64,000 nt of DNA, taken from positions 77,111 through 141,110 of the forward strand of contig JBGPKL010000005.1 in NCBI GenBank assembly GCA_041485885.1, in the 5' to 3' direction. Each line of letters opens with the position of its first letter. The stretch's first letter is position 1. The notes under the pieces are model-generated. The model did no database searches. It saw nothing but the letters and a program-made list of their open reading frames with translations, and was not told the DNA's origin. Source of the DNA: JACQFZ01 sp041485885 (GTDB lineage: Bacteria; Pseudomonadota; Gammaproteobacteria; Acidiferrobacterales; Sulfurifustaceae). A program made the translations under genes and the position numbers. Below are positions 33,439-43,600 of this stretch, in pieces.

Positions 33439-35408
33439 GCCGCTTCCTTGCGCGCGCGAGCGGTTTCCATCGGCCCGAATACTCGCGCGGCGCGAATCTT
33501 TAGCGTCGAGCGTACCGCACTGGTGCGTCCATCCTCGAACTTCACCGATATTTCCGTTTCGACGTGCTCCGCAACCGAATAGAGCGCGTCGATGATCTTG
33601 ACGTACTTGTCCGCAATGATACGGCGGCGGACCTTGCGCGTGCGCGTGAGCTCGCCGTCATCCGCGTCGAGCTCTTTGTGCAGAATGACGAAGCGCGCGA
33701 TCTGCGAGCCGGCGAGTTTGGGATCGCGCGCGAGATCTCGATTTACCTGCTCCACACAATCGCGGATCAACTCGTACACCGCTTCTTTGCTCGCGAGATC
33801 GGTATATCCGGCATACGGCAGATTGCGCCGTTCCGCCCAATCGCCGACCGCCATCACGTCGACATTGATAACGGCGGTCACGTGGGCGCGGCCGTCCCCG
33901 AATACGACGGCTTCCTTGACGTGCGAAAAGAATTTGAGCTTATTCTCGAGATACTTCGGCGCGAACAGCGTGCCGTCCGTGAGGCGACCGACATCCTTAG
34001 CGCGATCGATGATGCGCAGATGCCCGTCGGGATCGAAAAACCCCGCGTCGCCGGTGTGAAACCATCCTTCCGCATCTTTCGCGGCGGCGGTCGCCTCGGG
34101 ATTCTTGTAGTAACACTGGAACAGTGTCTGACTTTTGATAAGAATTTCCCCGTTGTCGGCGATCCGCAATTGAACGCCTGCAACCGGCGGTCCGACGGTA
34201 TCGGGCTTCACTTCGCCGTCGGGTTGCACGCAAACAAACACGCAGGTCTCGGTCGAACCGTAGAGCTGTTTCAAGTTGATGCCGATCGAGCGATAGAACA
34301 CGAACAAATCCGGCCCTATCGCCTCACCCGCGGTATACGCCACGCGCACGCGGCTCATGCCGAGCGCGTTGCGCAGCGGACCGTACACAAGCAAGTCACC
34401 GATGGCGTAGCCTAGGCGGTCGGCTAGACGCACGGATTCCTTGCCCTCGAGCAGCTTCGCGCCGACGCGGCGCGCGAGCTTCATGAAAGAGTGAAACATC
34501 GCCCGCTTGATCCGGCTCGCGTCTTCCATGCGGATCATCACCTGCGTCAGCAGCCCCTCGAACACCCGCGGCGGCGCGAAGTAATACGTCGGCCCGATCT
34601 CGCGCATGTCGATCGCCACGGTGTCGGCGGATTCGGGGCAGCTCACACAATAACCGACGACCATCGCTTGCGCGTACGAGAAAATGTTTTGGCCGATCCA
34701 CGCGAGCGGCAAATAGGCGAGCACCTCCTCGTCGGCCGTGAGACGGTCGATGTCCGCGCCGGCGCGCGCGGCGATGATGAGATTCTGATGCGTGAGCACG
34801 ACGCCTTTGGGATGTCCGGTCGTGCCGGACGTATAAAAGAGAGCCGCCGTGTCGGCAGCCGTCACGCTTTCGATTTCGCGCGCAAAATAGTCTGGATGCG
34901 CGGCGCGGAAATCGCGGCCGCGCTCGCGCAACCGCTCGTAGCTCATCAATTGCGGTTGCTTATAGTTGCGCAGCCCGCGCGCGTCGTCGTAAACGATGAA
35001 CTTGAGCTTTGGGCACTGCGGGAGGATTTCGAGCAGCTTGTCGACTTGCTCTTGATCTTCGACGATGGCGAACTCGATTTCCGCGTCTTGCAGAACGAAC
35101 GCCATCTCCTGCGCCGCCGCGTCTTGATAGAGCGGAACCGGAACACCGCCGAGTGCTTGCGCGCCGGTGACGGACCAATATAGCCGCGGACGATTTTCTC
35201 CGACGATCGCGAGGTGATCGCCGCGCTTGAAACCGAGCGCGGCGAGGCCGCAAGCGAGCAGCGACACCTCATCCAACACCTGCCGCCAGGCCCACGTCTG
35301 CCAAATGCCGAGATCCTTCTCGCGTATGGCCGGCCGGTCGCCATGTATCGACGCGTGATGCAGCAACAATCGCGGAAACGTATCTGGCCGCTGAATCTTG
35401 TCGGGCAT
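33435..35408 (-). CDS. Long-chain acyl-CoA synthetase (AMP-forming)
   Basis: 657 residues from the ATG at 35408, preceded by GGAGG. AMP-binding motif FYTSGTTGHPKGVVLTHQN, A5-type YGSTETCVFVCVQPDGE, and GWFHTGDAGFFDPDGHLRII then DRAKDVGRLTDG near the hinge. Length and KLKFFSHVKEAVVFGDGRAH are those of FadD15/FAA-type enzymes. It activates a fatty or related carboxylic acid as it enters by the adjacent Liv-type transporter. Translationally coupled to livG. A divergent thiolase gene lies across about 217 bp. Confidence 0.92.
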   Translation of the reverse strand: MPDKIQRPDTFPRLLLHHASIHGDRPAIREKDLGIWQTWAWRQVLDEVSLLACGLAALGFKRGDHLAIVGENRPRLYWSVTGAQALGGVPVPLYQDAAAQEMAFVLQDAEIEFAIVEDQEQVDKLLEILPQCPKLKFIVYDDARGLRNYKQPQLMSYERLRERGRDFRAAHPDYFAREIESVTAADTAALFYTSGTTGHPKGVVLTHQNLIIAARAGADIDRLTADEEVLAYLPLAWIGQNIFSYAQAMVVGYCVSCPESADTVAIDMREIGPTYYFAPPRVFEGLLTQVMIRMEDASRIKRAMFHSFMKLARRVGAKLLEGKESVRLADRLGYAIGDLLVYGPLRNALGMSRVRVAYTAGEAIGPDLFVFYRSIGINLKQLYGSTETCVFVCVQPDGEVKPDTVGPPVAGVQLRIADNGEILIKSQTLFQCYYKNPEATAAAKDAEGWFHTGDAGFFDPDGHLRIIDRAKDVGRLTDGTLFAPKYLENKLKFFSHVKEAVVFGDGRAHVTAVINVDVMAVGDWAERRNLPYAGYTDLASKEAVYELIRDCVEQVNRDLARDPKLAGSQIARFVILHKELDADDGELTRTRKVRRRIIADKYVKIIDALYSVAEHVETEISVKFEDGRTSAVRSTLKIRAARVFGPMETARARKEAA

Positions 35409-35625
35409 TGCCGGGTTTTCCTCCGCGGTGGTCGCCCGCCTCCCGGAGAAAGGGGCGGGTTGGTTATAGGCCATGTTAACCCGTCCCTGGGCGCTTTAGC
35501 AGTCCAACCGGCTTCTACCGTATTTTCTGCGATCGAGACCAACAACGTCCGTTTCCCCTAAACTGTCGCCCGAATACCGTTCTATCGACTCATATGCTTA
35601 TTTTTAGGAATGCAGAGGAGATGTC

Positions 35626-36810
35626 ATGAACGACGCCGTCGTCATTGTCGCCGCCAAGCGCACTCCGATCGGAGCGATGAATGGACAGTTCGTGTCGCTG
35701 TCCGCACCCCAATTGGCGGCGGCGGCGATCAGGGCCGCCGTCGATGAATCCGGTCTGAAGCCGGAGGACATCAACGAAGCGATCATCGGATGCGTACTCC
35801 CCGCCGCGCTCGGCCAAGCGCCCGCGCGTCAAGCGATACTAGGCGCGGGGCTGCTGGCGACGACCGCGTGTTCGACGCTTAATAAGGTGTGCGGCTCGGG
35901 CATGAAAGCCGCGATGCTGGCGCACGATCAAATCATCGCGGGCTCCGCCGCCGTCATGATTGCCGGCGGCATGGAGTCGATGTCGAACGCGCCGCATTTG
36001 CTACCGAAGGCGCGCCAGGGATACCGCTACGGACATGTGAAAGCGCTCGATCATATGGTCTACGACGGCCTGGAGGACGCGTACGAAGGGAAAGCGATGG
36101 GCGTGTACGCCGAAGCGACGGCGGAAAAATACGGTTTCACGCGCGCGCAACAAGACGCCTACACCATCGAATCCGTCCGGCGCGCTCAGCTCGCGGTCGC
36201 GAACGGAACGTTCAAAGCGGAGATAGCCGCCGTCGCGATCAAAGGAAAGGGCGACAGCACGACTTATATAGATACGGACGAAACCCCCGGCCAGTGCAGG
36301 ATCGACAAGATCCCGAGCCTGCGTCCGGCGTTCAAGTCGCCGGACGGCACCGTAACGGCCGCCAGCTCGTCTTCCATCTCCGACGGCGCCGCCGTGCTCA
36401 TACTAATGAGAGAATCCGACGCCAAAACGCGCGGCATAAAGCCGCTCGCGCGCATCCTCGGTCACGCCTCCAACGCGCACGAGCCGCAATGGTTCACGAC
36501 CGCACCTGTCGGCGCGATTCAAAAACTGCAAAAGAAATTGGGCTGGACGCCGAAAGACGTGGACCTCTACGAGATCAACGAAGCCTTCGCCGTCGTAACG
36601 ATGGCGGCGATGCGCGATCTCGGCCTCACGCACGAAAAAGTAAACGTGAACGGCGGCGCGTGCGCGCTCGGCCATCCGATCGGTGCTTCCGGAGCGCGCC
36701 TCATCGTCACGCTACTGCACGCGCTAAAAGCACGCGGCGGAAAACGCGGCATCGCGTCGCTTTGCATCGGCGGCGGGGAAGCGACGGCGATGGCGTTCGA
36801 ATTGTGCTAG
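35626..36810 (+). CDS. Acetyl-CoA C-acyltransferase (thiolase)
   Basis: 394 residues, ATG with GAGGAG upstream. Active-site cysteine in TLNKVCGSGMKA (about residue 89), the NEAFAVV histidine-loop equivalent, and the C-terminal GGACALGHPIGASGARL and CIGGGEATAM with the second cysteine. It catalyses thiolytic cleavage or condensation of acyl-CoA units; the degradative role is likely from the context of ligases and MaoC. Divergent from the ligase-liv operon and convergent with the glycine-rich gene. Confidence 0.95.
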   Translation: MNDAVVIVAAKRTPIGAMNGQFVSLSAPQLAAAAIRAAVDESGLKPEDINEAIIGCVLPAALGQAPARQAILGAGLLATTACSTLNKVCGSGMKAAMLAHDQIIAGSAAVMIAGGMESMSNAPHLLPKARQGYRYGHVKALDHMVYDGLEDAYEGKAMGVYAEATAEKYGFTRAQQDAYTIESVRRAQLAVANGTFKAEIAAVAIKGKGDSTTYIDTDETPGQCRIDKIPSLRPAFKSPDGTVTAASSSSISDGAAVLILMRESDAKTRGIKPLARILGHASNAHEPQWFTTAPVGAIQKLQKKLGWTPKDVDLYEINEAFAVVTMAAMRDLGLTHEKVNVNGGACALGHPIGASGARLIVTLLHALKARGGKRGIASLCIGGGEATAMAFELC

Positions 36811-36838
36811 CTAGGGAAAGGCCCCAATGTTGTTCTCA

Positions 36839-38281
36839 TCAGCCACCCACCGCCGCCACTGCGTTCGACGGAACCGTGTACTCCTTGCCCGAAACGGTAA
36901 TGAGCGTTGTCGTCGAGCTACCATTGAAGTTCGCGCTCAAGCGAATCTTCTCCACGCGCTCACCCTTGGCGAACTGCGTACCCAACTGATCGCCGAGCGA
37001 GGCGACGATGGTGTAGGTCGTCGTCGCGAACAACGTGCTCAGTCCCGAGGGCACGTTGATGCTCACGCTCGTTGTCGCACTCGCGACCGTGCCCGTCAAT
37101 GGCGGGCTGGCGACACTCACCGCTCCACCGCCGCGTTCCGGCGTAAGCGTCAATTGAATCGTGTTCGTGACCGGGACACCGGTCGTATTGATGACGACCG
37201 TCACGGGATTCGGCGTATCCGCGGGCAACGCAACATCGCCGACGCCAGTCGGTACTGCGGGCGCGGCGATGCCGCCCACGCTGCTGATCGCGAGTGTTGG
37301 GAATCCGGTGACGTTGATCGTGCCCGTAGTCGCAACTTGCGTGCTGACGCGACCAATGCCACCGCTGCCGCCTTGTAGAGAGGCGCTGAATGCGATGCAG
37401 CTGGTGCCGCCTCCTGACACGTTCAACGAGCCGTTTCCGGTGATGTTTGACGCAACAATACGAATAGCGCCGCCGCTTCCGGCGCCGCCGCAGCCGCCGG
37501 CTACACTGAGATTATTCAGGGCTGCATCACCGCCTTTGCCGCCGTTAGCGCGAATCGCGCCGGTAACATTTACCGTTCCCGACGCAGCGATCAGGATCGC
37601 TCCTCCGCCGCCACCACCACCAGCCCCTTGATACGTATTACCGCCCGCAGCACCGCCGCCTCCCGATCCACCGAGCAGCGGCACGATAAAATCCGTACCG
37701 TAGCCACCGCCGCCAGTGCCGGTGTTCAACGGATTATTGCCACAATTAAACGGCACCCCATTGATACCTCCCCCGCCTTTGTATCCCCCTCCCCCGCCTC
37801 CTTGAGCAACCCCGCTACAAAAACTGTTCCGATCTCCGCCGCCGCCGGCGCCGGGCCCGAGACCATTGCCCGCCCGACTATTTACCTGGCTCATGCCGCC
37901 GCGTCCACCGTCGAAACCGCCCGGCCCGCCGACACCGGGAAACGTGTAGTCGAGCAACACGTTCGTGCCGACGTTCTGTGAAGGTTTGCCGCTCACGTCG
38001 ATCGCGCCGGCCACCGTGACATCGCCGCTCGCCAGTATCGTCACTGGCGTGTTGTTCGCGTTCTTTCGGAACGTCACCGTCACACCGGAGGGAATGTTCA
38101 CCGATGTGTACTGAAAAATCCCGCTCGGCGGCAATTGCAATTCGACGTCCGCCGTCGGATTCAAGGCGCCATCCGCGCCGGTGCTGCCGCTGTTGAAGGC
38201 CGCGTGCGCCGAAACGGACGACAGGCTCAGCAGCAGCGCGAATAGGAACGTTGTCTTCTTGATGTCTAGATAGTCAGCCAT
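36839..38281 (-). CDS. Exported glycine-rich protein (Gly-B)
   Basis: 480 residues from the ATG at 38281 with GGAGGAG upstream. Signal peptide ending VSAHA, then FNSGSTGADGALNPTADVEL, short beta repeats (VTVTFRKNANNTPVTILASG), and a central region extremely rich in glycine (many GGGGG blocks with GGAGGG). A C-terminal Ig-like beta domain ends VSGKEYTVPSNAV. Clear paralogue of the gene at 58415-59881, with the same FNSGSTGADGA start and GKEYTVP end. Probably a surface or secreted structural protein. Last gene of the nine-gene island. Confidence 0.8.
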   Translation of the reverse strand: MADYLDIKKTTFLFALLLSLSSVSAHAAFNSGSTGADGALNPTADVELQLPPSGIFQYTSVNIPSGVTVTFRKNANNTPVTILASGDVTVAGAIDVSGKPSQNVGTNVLLDYTFPGVGGPGGFDGGRGGMSQVNSRAGNGLGPGAGGGGDRNSFCSGVAQGGGGGGYKGGGGINGVPFNCGNNPLNTGTGGGGYGTDFIVPLLGGSGGGGAAGGNTYQGAGGGGGGGAILIAASGTVNVTGAIRANGGKGGDAALNNLSVAGGCGGAGSGGAIRIVASNITGNGSLNVSGGGTSCIAFSASLQGGSGGIGRVSTQVATTGTINVTGFPTLAISSVGGIAAPAVPTGVGDVALPADTPNPVTVVINTTGVPVTNTIQLTLTPERGGGAVSVASPPLTGTVASATTSVSINVPSGLSTLFATTTYTIVASLGDQLGTQFAKGERVEKIRLSANFNGSSTTTLITVSGKEYTVPSNAVAAVGG

Positions 38282-38329
38282 GGTACTCCTCCACGTAATC
38301 GCAAATATTTTTCGAAGCAATGAGTGCTG

Positions 38330-40483
38330 TTACTTTTGCACTCCCACTACCGGCGAAACGACAGGTCCCGCAGCGGTAGGAACAATCGGCAAATCGGCAC
38401 TACCTTTCACGACTCCCATGACGGTCGAAGCCGTCAGTCCTGCGGGCGTCGCATTCAGGGGCGCGGTGGAATCGCCCTTCACGATACCGACGACAACGGA
38501 CGAGGTCGGATTGCCGCTCGCGGAAGCTGACGGAAGGGTTGGGTCGCCTTTACTGATGCCCAGAGGTCGGCCGACGACGGGATTTCCCGCTGCCGAACTG
38601 GCCGGTAACGTCGTGTCGCCTTTAACTATGCCGACAACGATCGATGCCGTCGGGTTTCCCGGAGCGCTGACGGCGGGAGCCGTGCCGTCGCCTCGCACGA
38701 TTCCAACCGGGCGTCCGTAAGTGAAGTCCATCTTGGCGAAATCGGTCGTGACATAGACCGGAATCTCGACTGGATCGGCGACGCCGTCGACGATGACTCT
38801 GATCGTCGTCTGGCCCGCCGTCCGCCCGGTGATGTTCGCGGCCGCTTGGGTTTCACCCGCGGCCAGCGCGATCGTCGTCGGAGATATCGTCGCTATCGAC
38901 GCATCAACGACGGCCAACGAAATGTTCCGCGACACCGTGGCTGCAGGTATGCGAACGAAAAATTGCCGCGCGATCCCGTCCGGCGGAACCGCCAGCGGAT
39001 TCGGCGTCGAATGAATCTGCGTCACCTCCTCAGCGGGCGGCAGTACGACGCTCACGCTCGCCGAGCCGCTGGTGAAGTTGACGCGCGACGCCGTGACCGT
39101 AGCCGACCCTGGGGTAACCCCCGTGACGGGCACCGCGACGGAGCGCGTGCCGGCGGGGATCGTCACGCTGGGCGGCACGGTGACGTTGGAGCTGCTCGAC
39201 GACAGCGCGATACTTTGTCCGCCCGCTGGCGCTACATGCGGCATGCTCAAGATCAAGGAGGCGCTCGTTCCTTGCGTGAAGGCGAGCGTGGCAGGCGCAA
39301 ATGTAAGACTTGCCTGCGCGATAGTGAGCGGAATGGAGTTCGAGGTAAACGTTTGACCGGCGTTTCGCGGGTCAGGCGTGACGACGACGATGTTCTTGAC
39401 GCCCACGCCCAGCCCGGGCACCACGGCAGTCAGCGTCGTGTCGCTGACGTAGGTCGTCGGAAACAGGACATCGGTCCACATGACCTTCGATTCGGGTAGG
39501 AAGTTCCTTCCCGACACGGTGATCGTTCGATCGCTTTGTGTCAGGTAAATGATGGACGGTGTAACGGAAATCAGCTGCGGTTGAATTTGCACGACCGCCA
39601 CCGCCGCGTCGCGCCGGGCGCGACCCGCCGCGACTTGCGCCTCGAAGCCGAGCGCGCCGAGTGGCGCCGCCGCGCTCGCGGCCAACTGAACCGGAATGGT
39701 CGTGGAAGTCCCGCCGGGCAAAATGGTGGCAGTAATGACGGAGCTATCGAACGTGACGCGGTCCGCGCCATCGAGCCGCGTGCCGCTGACGGTCGCCGCA
39801 ATCACTTCGCCTTGCTGGATTTGATTCGGAATGATGCCGGTAATCGTCGGCGCCTGACCCACCGATAAGATGCCTTGCGCTACCACGTACGGAATGCCCT
39901 GCAAGCCCCAAACGATGGAGCCAAAAATTTCCCCCGCGGGGACGGCGACGCCGTTGACCCCGTTACCGCTCGCTTGCAGCCCGATGCCGCGCGGTGAGGA
40001 ATTGAGATCGACGCTGATCGCGGGACCGCTGTTGTTCTTGAAAAAAACCTGGGTCAGAGTGGGCGATGCGGACTCGACGACGACGCCTTGCCCAAAACGC
40101 ACTTCCGCATGCTCGAGTACGGTGAGCGCGTCGTTGGTGCCGTCGCGAAACCGCAGCACGCCCCAATTTCCCGGCGCGGGCGATCCGCTCGGCGTATCGG
40201 AGGAGGCGGTGAAGATGATCGGAAGCGCGGCCGTGCCGCGCGCCTGAAGAGCGCCCGAGTTCACGCTGAGGTTCGTGCCCAGGTCCAGGTAAACCGTTAC
40301 GCCCGGTTCGATGATGAGCGTCGCGCCGCCCTCGATCGACACATCCGCGGTGACGCGGTAAGGACTTTGCGCGACGGACCACGTCGTCGAAACGGAGATC
40401 GGGCCTGACACATCGATTGCAAAAGCCGCCGACGAGCAGACGAGCGCGAAGATGCAAACCGATATCTTAGCCGCGCTCAACAC
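38330..40483 (-). CDS. Exported beta-helix/IPT-TIG protein with 24-residue repeats (IPT-B)
   Basis: 717 residues, GTG start. Signal peptide (CIFALVCSSAAFAIDVSG), then a right-handed beta-helix-like region (GGATLIIEPGVTVYLDLGTN, NWGVLRFRDGTNDALTVLEH). IPT/TIG-like beta-sandwich domains follow (ITGIIPNQIQQGEVIAATVS; ISVTPSIIYLTQSDRTITVS), then Ig-like units. The last 129 residues are five units of exactly 24 residues around VGIVKGD..LP..A.GNP. Paralogue of the gene at 59947-63603 over the N-terminal 250 residues. Likely a surface or adhesin-like component. Confidence 0.78.
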   Translation of the reverse strand: MLSAAKISVCIFALVCSSAAFAIDVSGPISVSTTWSVAQSPYRVTADVSIEGGATLIIEPGVTVYLDLGTNLSVNSGALQARGTAALPIIFTASSDTPSGSPAPGNWGVLRFRDGTNDALTVLEHAEVRFGQGVVVESASPTLTQVFFKNNSGPAISVDLNSSPRGIGLQASGNGVNGVAVPAGEIFGSIVWGLQGIPYVVAQGILSVGQAPTITGIIPNQIQQGEVIAATVSGTRLDGADRVTFDSSVITATILPGGTSTTIPVQLAASAAAPLGALGFEAQVAAGRARRDAAVAVVQIQPQLISVTPSIIYLTQSDRTITVSGRNFLPESKVMWTDVLFPTTYVSDTTLTAVVPGLGVGVKNIVVVTPDPRNAGQTFTSNSIPLTIAQASLTFAPATLAFTQGTSASLILSMPHVAPAGGQSIALSSSSSNVTVPPSVTIPAGTRSVAVPVTGVTPGSATVTASRVNFTSGSASVSVVLPPAEEVTQIHSTPNPLAVPPDGIARQFFVRIPAATVSRNISLAVVDASIATISPTTIALAAGETQAAANITGRTAGQTTIRVIVDGVADPVEIPVYVTTDFAKMDFTYGRPVGIVRGDGTAPAVSAPGNPTASIVVGIVKGDTTLPASSAAGNPVVGRPLGISKGDPTLPSASASGNPTSSVVVGIVKGDSTAPLNATPAGLTASTVMGVVKGSADLPIVPTAAGPVVSPVVGVQK
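38333..38719 (-). repeat. 72-bp tandem repeats (24-residue period) at the 3' end of IPT-B
   Basis: Five full units and one partial. The (V/L/M)G(I/V)xKG core recurs at steps of exactly 24 residues (relative positions 5, 29, 53, 77, 101 and 125). Sequence varies between units, so it is an old repeat rather than a fresh slippage array. Confidence 0.8.
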
Positions 40484-40605
40484 TTTCCCCGGCGTTGACT
40501 GTCTTTCAAAAGTAAGTTGTGTCAGGCAGTCTCGCGCTCGCCTGCATCACACCTTTTCGACGCGGCGCTATGCGCCTGCGCCGTCCGCGACATTTCACTG
40601 AACAT

Positions 40606-43600
40606 TCAAGGCGTGACGGTAATCGTCACGGTACTGCTCGCCGTTGCGCCGAGGTTGTCGGTCACCGTCAATTGGAACTTAAGCGCGGTATTCGCCGTCA
40701 CCGGTGGCGCGGTGAACGTCGGCGTAGCGGTATTCGCCGCAGTTAGTGTCGCCGCGGGGCCGGCGGTTTGTGTCCACTGGTACGCGATGATCGTCCCGTC
40801 CGGGTCGGAGGAGCCGGTGCCGTCCAATTGAACTAGCGTCCCCTGCTTAACTTTCTGACTCGCGCCCGCTTTCGCGATCGGCTTCTGATTCACGTTGCGC
40901 ACGGTGACGTTGATAGTGTCGCTGCCGGTCGCGCCGTTGTTGTCAGTGACGGTGAGCTGGAACGTCAACACCGTATCGACGGTTACCTGGGGAGCAACGA
41001 AGGTCGGTGCCGCGATGGTCGGGTCGCTCAGCGTTACCGTCGGGCCGGCGATCTGTGCCCAAAAGAAGGACGCGATGGTTCCGTCCGGATCGGTGCCTAC
41101 ACCGTTCAGCGTTACGGTGGCTCCCTCGTTCACCGACTTGTCCGGCTTGGCGTTTGCCACGGGCGGCTTGTTGACGTTGCGGATGAGCACGTCGACGGTG
41201 TCGGTGCCGGTGCCGCCGTTGTTGTCGGCGACTTGCAGTTGCAGGGTCAGCACGGTATCCGCGGTCACTTGCGGTGCGGTGAACGTCACCGTCTGCGTGC
41301 TAGCGCCGGTGAGCGTAACCGTCGGGCCGGCGACACGCGTCCATTTGTATGACGCGATGGTGCCGTCGGGGTCAGTGCCGCTGCCGGTGAGGCTGACGGC
41401 GTCGCCCTCGTTGACGGTTACATCCGGCCCGGCGTTGGCCGTCGGCAGCCGGTTGACGTTGCGCACCGTTACCTGCGTGGTCGCGATCGCCGTCGCGCCG
41501 CCGTTGTCGGTGACGGTGAGCTGGAACTTGAGCACGGTGTTCGCCGTGACTTCCGGCGCGATGAACGTCGCCGTCGCAGCGTTGGCGCCGCTCAGCACGA
41601 CCGCCGGACCCGCGGTCTGCACCCACTGGAATGCGACGATCGTGCCGTCGCTGTCCGTACCGCTGCCGGTGAGCGTGACGCCGGTGTTCTCGTCGACCGT
41701 TTGAGCGGCGCCGGCATTCGCTGTCGGCAGCGCGTTGGCGATGTTGTTGCGAATCTTCACGCTAACCGTCGCCGCGCCGGTCGCGCCCTGGTTGTCGGTG
41801 ACCGTCAATTGGAACGTCAACGTCGACGCACCGCCGACTTGCGGCGAGATGAACGTCGCGGTCGCCGTGTTCGCGCCGGACAGCGTCACGGCGCGGCCGG
41901 CGGTCTGTGCCCATTGATAGGAAGCAATGGTGCCGTCGGGGTCGGCACCGCTTCCGCTCAGGGTGACGAGAACATTCTCATCGACCGTTTGATCGGGGCC
42001 GGCGTTCGCCGTGGGCGCTTGATTGACGTTGCGCACGGTCACGTTGGTCGTCGCGCTTCCCGAGGCGCCGCCGTTGTCCGTAACGGTTAGGCGGAACGTG
42101 AGGACGGTATCTACCGCTACCTGCGGCGCGGTGAAAGTTGCCGTCGCGGTGTTCGCATTCGTCAGTGTCGCCGTCGGACCGGCGATCTGCGTCCACGCAA
42201 ACGAAGCGATGGTGCCGTCAGAATCGGTGCCGCTGCCCGTGAGAGTGACGGCCGTGCCTTCGTTGGCCGCTTGATCTGCACCGGCGTTTGCCGTTGGCGG
42301 TTGGTTCGCCACCGTCACGTCACGCACCGTGACGTTGGTCGTCGCCGATCCCGAACCCCCTTGGTTGTCTATCACCGTGAGCTGGAACGTGAGTACGGTG
42401 TCGACCACGACTTGCGGCGCGACGAACGTCGCCGTCGCGGTATTCGCGTTGGCCAGCGTCACGCCCGGACCGTTGATCTGCACCCACGCGAACGTCACGA
42501 TCGTGCCGTCCGGATCGGTGCCGCTGCCGCTCAACGTAACGGACGCACCTTCGTTCACTGTTTGATTCGCGCCGGCATTCGCCGTCGGCGACCGATTGAC
42601 GTGGCGCACCGTCACATTGACGGTCGCGACTCCGGTCGCTCCCTCGTTGTCCGTCACCGTTAGACGGAAGGTGAGGACGGTATCGGTCGCGGCCGGCGGC
42701 GCGGTAAATGTTGCGGTGGCGCTGTTAGCATTTGTCAGCGTCACCGTCGGGCCGGCCGTCTGCAACCACGCGTAGTTCGCGATGGTTCCGTCCGCGTCCG
42801 TGCCGCTGCCGTTCAATGTGACGGCATCGCCCTCGTTGACGCTTTGATTCGCGCCGGCGTTCGCCACAGGCGGCTGATTGACGTTGCGCACGGTCACGTT
42901 CGTCGTTGCGGAACCCGTGCCGCCGCGGTCGTCCGTAACCGTAAGACGGAACGTCAATAGCGAATCAACCGTTACCAGCGGAGCGATAAAAGTCGCACTC
43001 GAGCTGGTCGCGTTCGTAAGCGTCGCGGCAGGGCCGGCGGTTTGTGTCCACTGATAGGACGCGATGGTGCCGTCCGGATCGGCGCCCGAGCCGGTGAGCG
43101 TCACATTCGCGCCTTCGTTGATTGCCTGATCCGCGCCCGCGTTTGCCGTCGGCGGTACGTTGGGCGCCTGGCCCGGCACCGTCACGGAGACAGTGGCCGA
43201 ACCGGTGCCACCGTCGTTGTCGGTGACCGTCAGTTGGAAGCCGAAAATGGTCTGCGTAGAAACGTTGGGCGCGGTGAAGCTCGCCGTCGCCGTGTTGGCG
43301 TGGGTGAGCGTGACCGCCGGACCGGCGATCTGCGTCCACGCGTAAGACGCAATCGTGCCGTCGCTGTCGGTGCCGCTGCCGGCGAGCGTCACGCTCTGGC
43401 CGGAGAAGACGGTTTGCGCGGCGCCCGCGTTCGCGACCGGCGCCTGATTGGGACGCGCACGCACGGTGACGTCCATCGCGTCGACACCGGTCGCTCCTTG
43501 GTTGTCAGTGACGGTCAATTCGAAAGTGAAGCTAGCGCCGATACGTGCGCTCGGCGCCGTGAAGCTAGCGCTCGCGGTGTTCGCGTTCGCGAGCGTCACC

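Noticed and set aside
40500..40590. GC-rich imperfect hairpin after the PKD protein gene as an intrinsic terminator
   Set aside because: The stem has bulges and there is no U-tract, so it is too weak to call.
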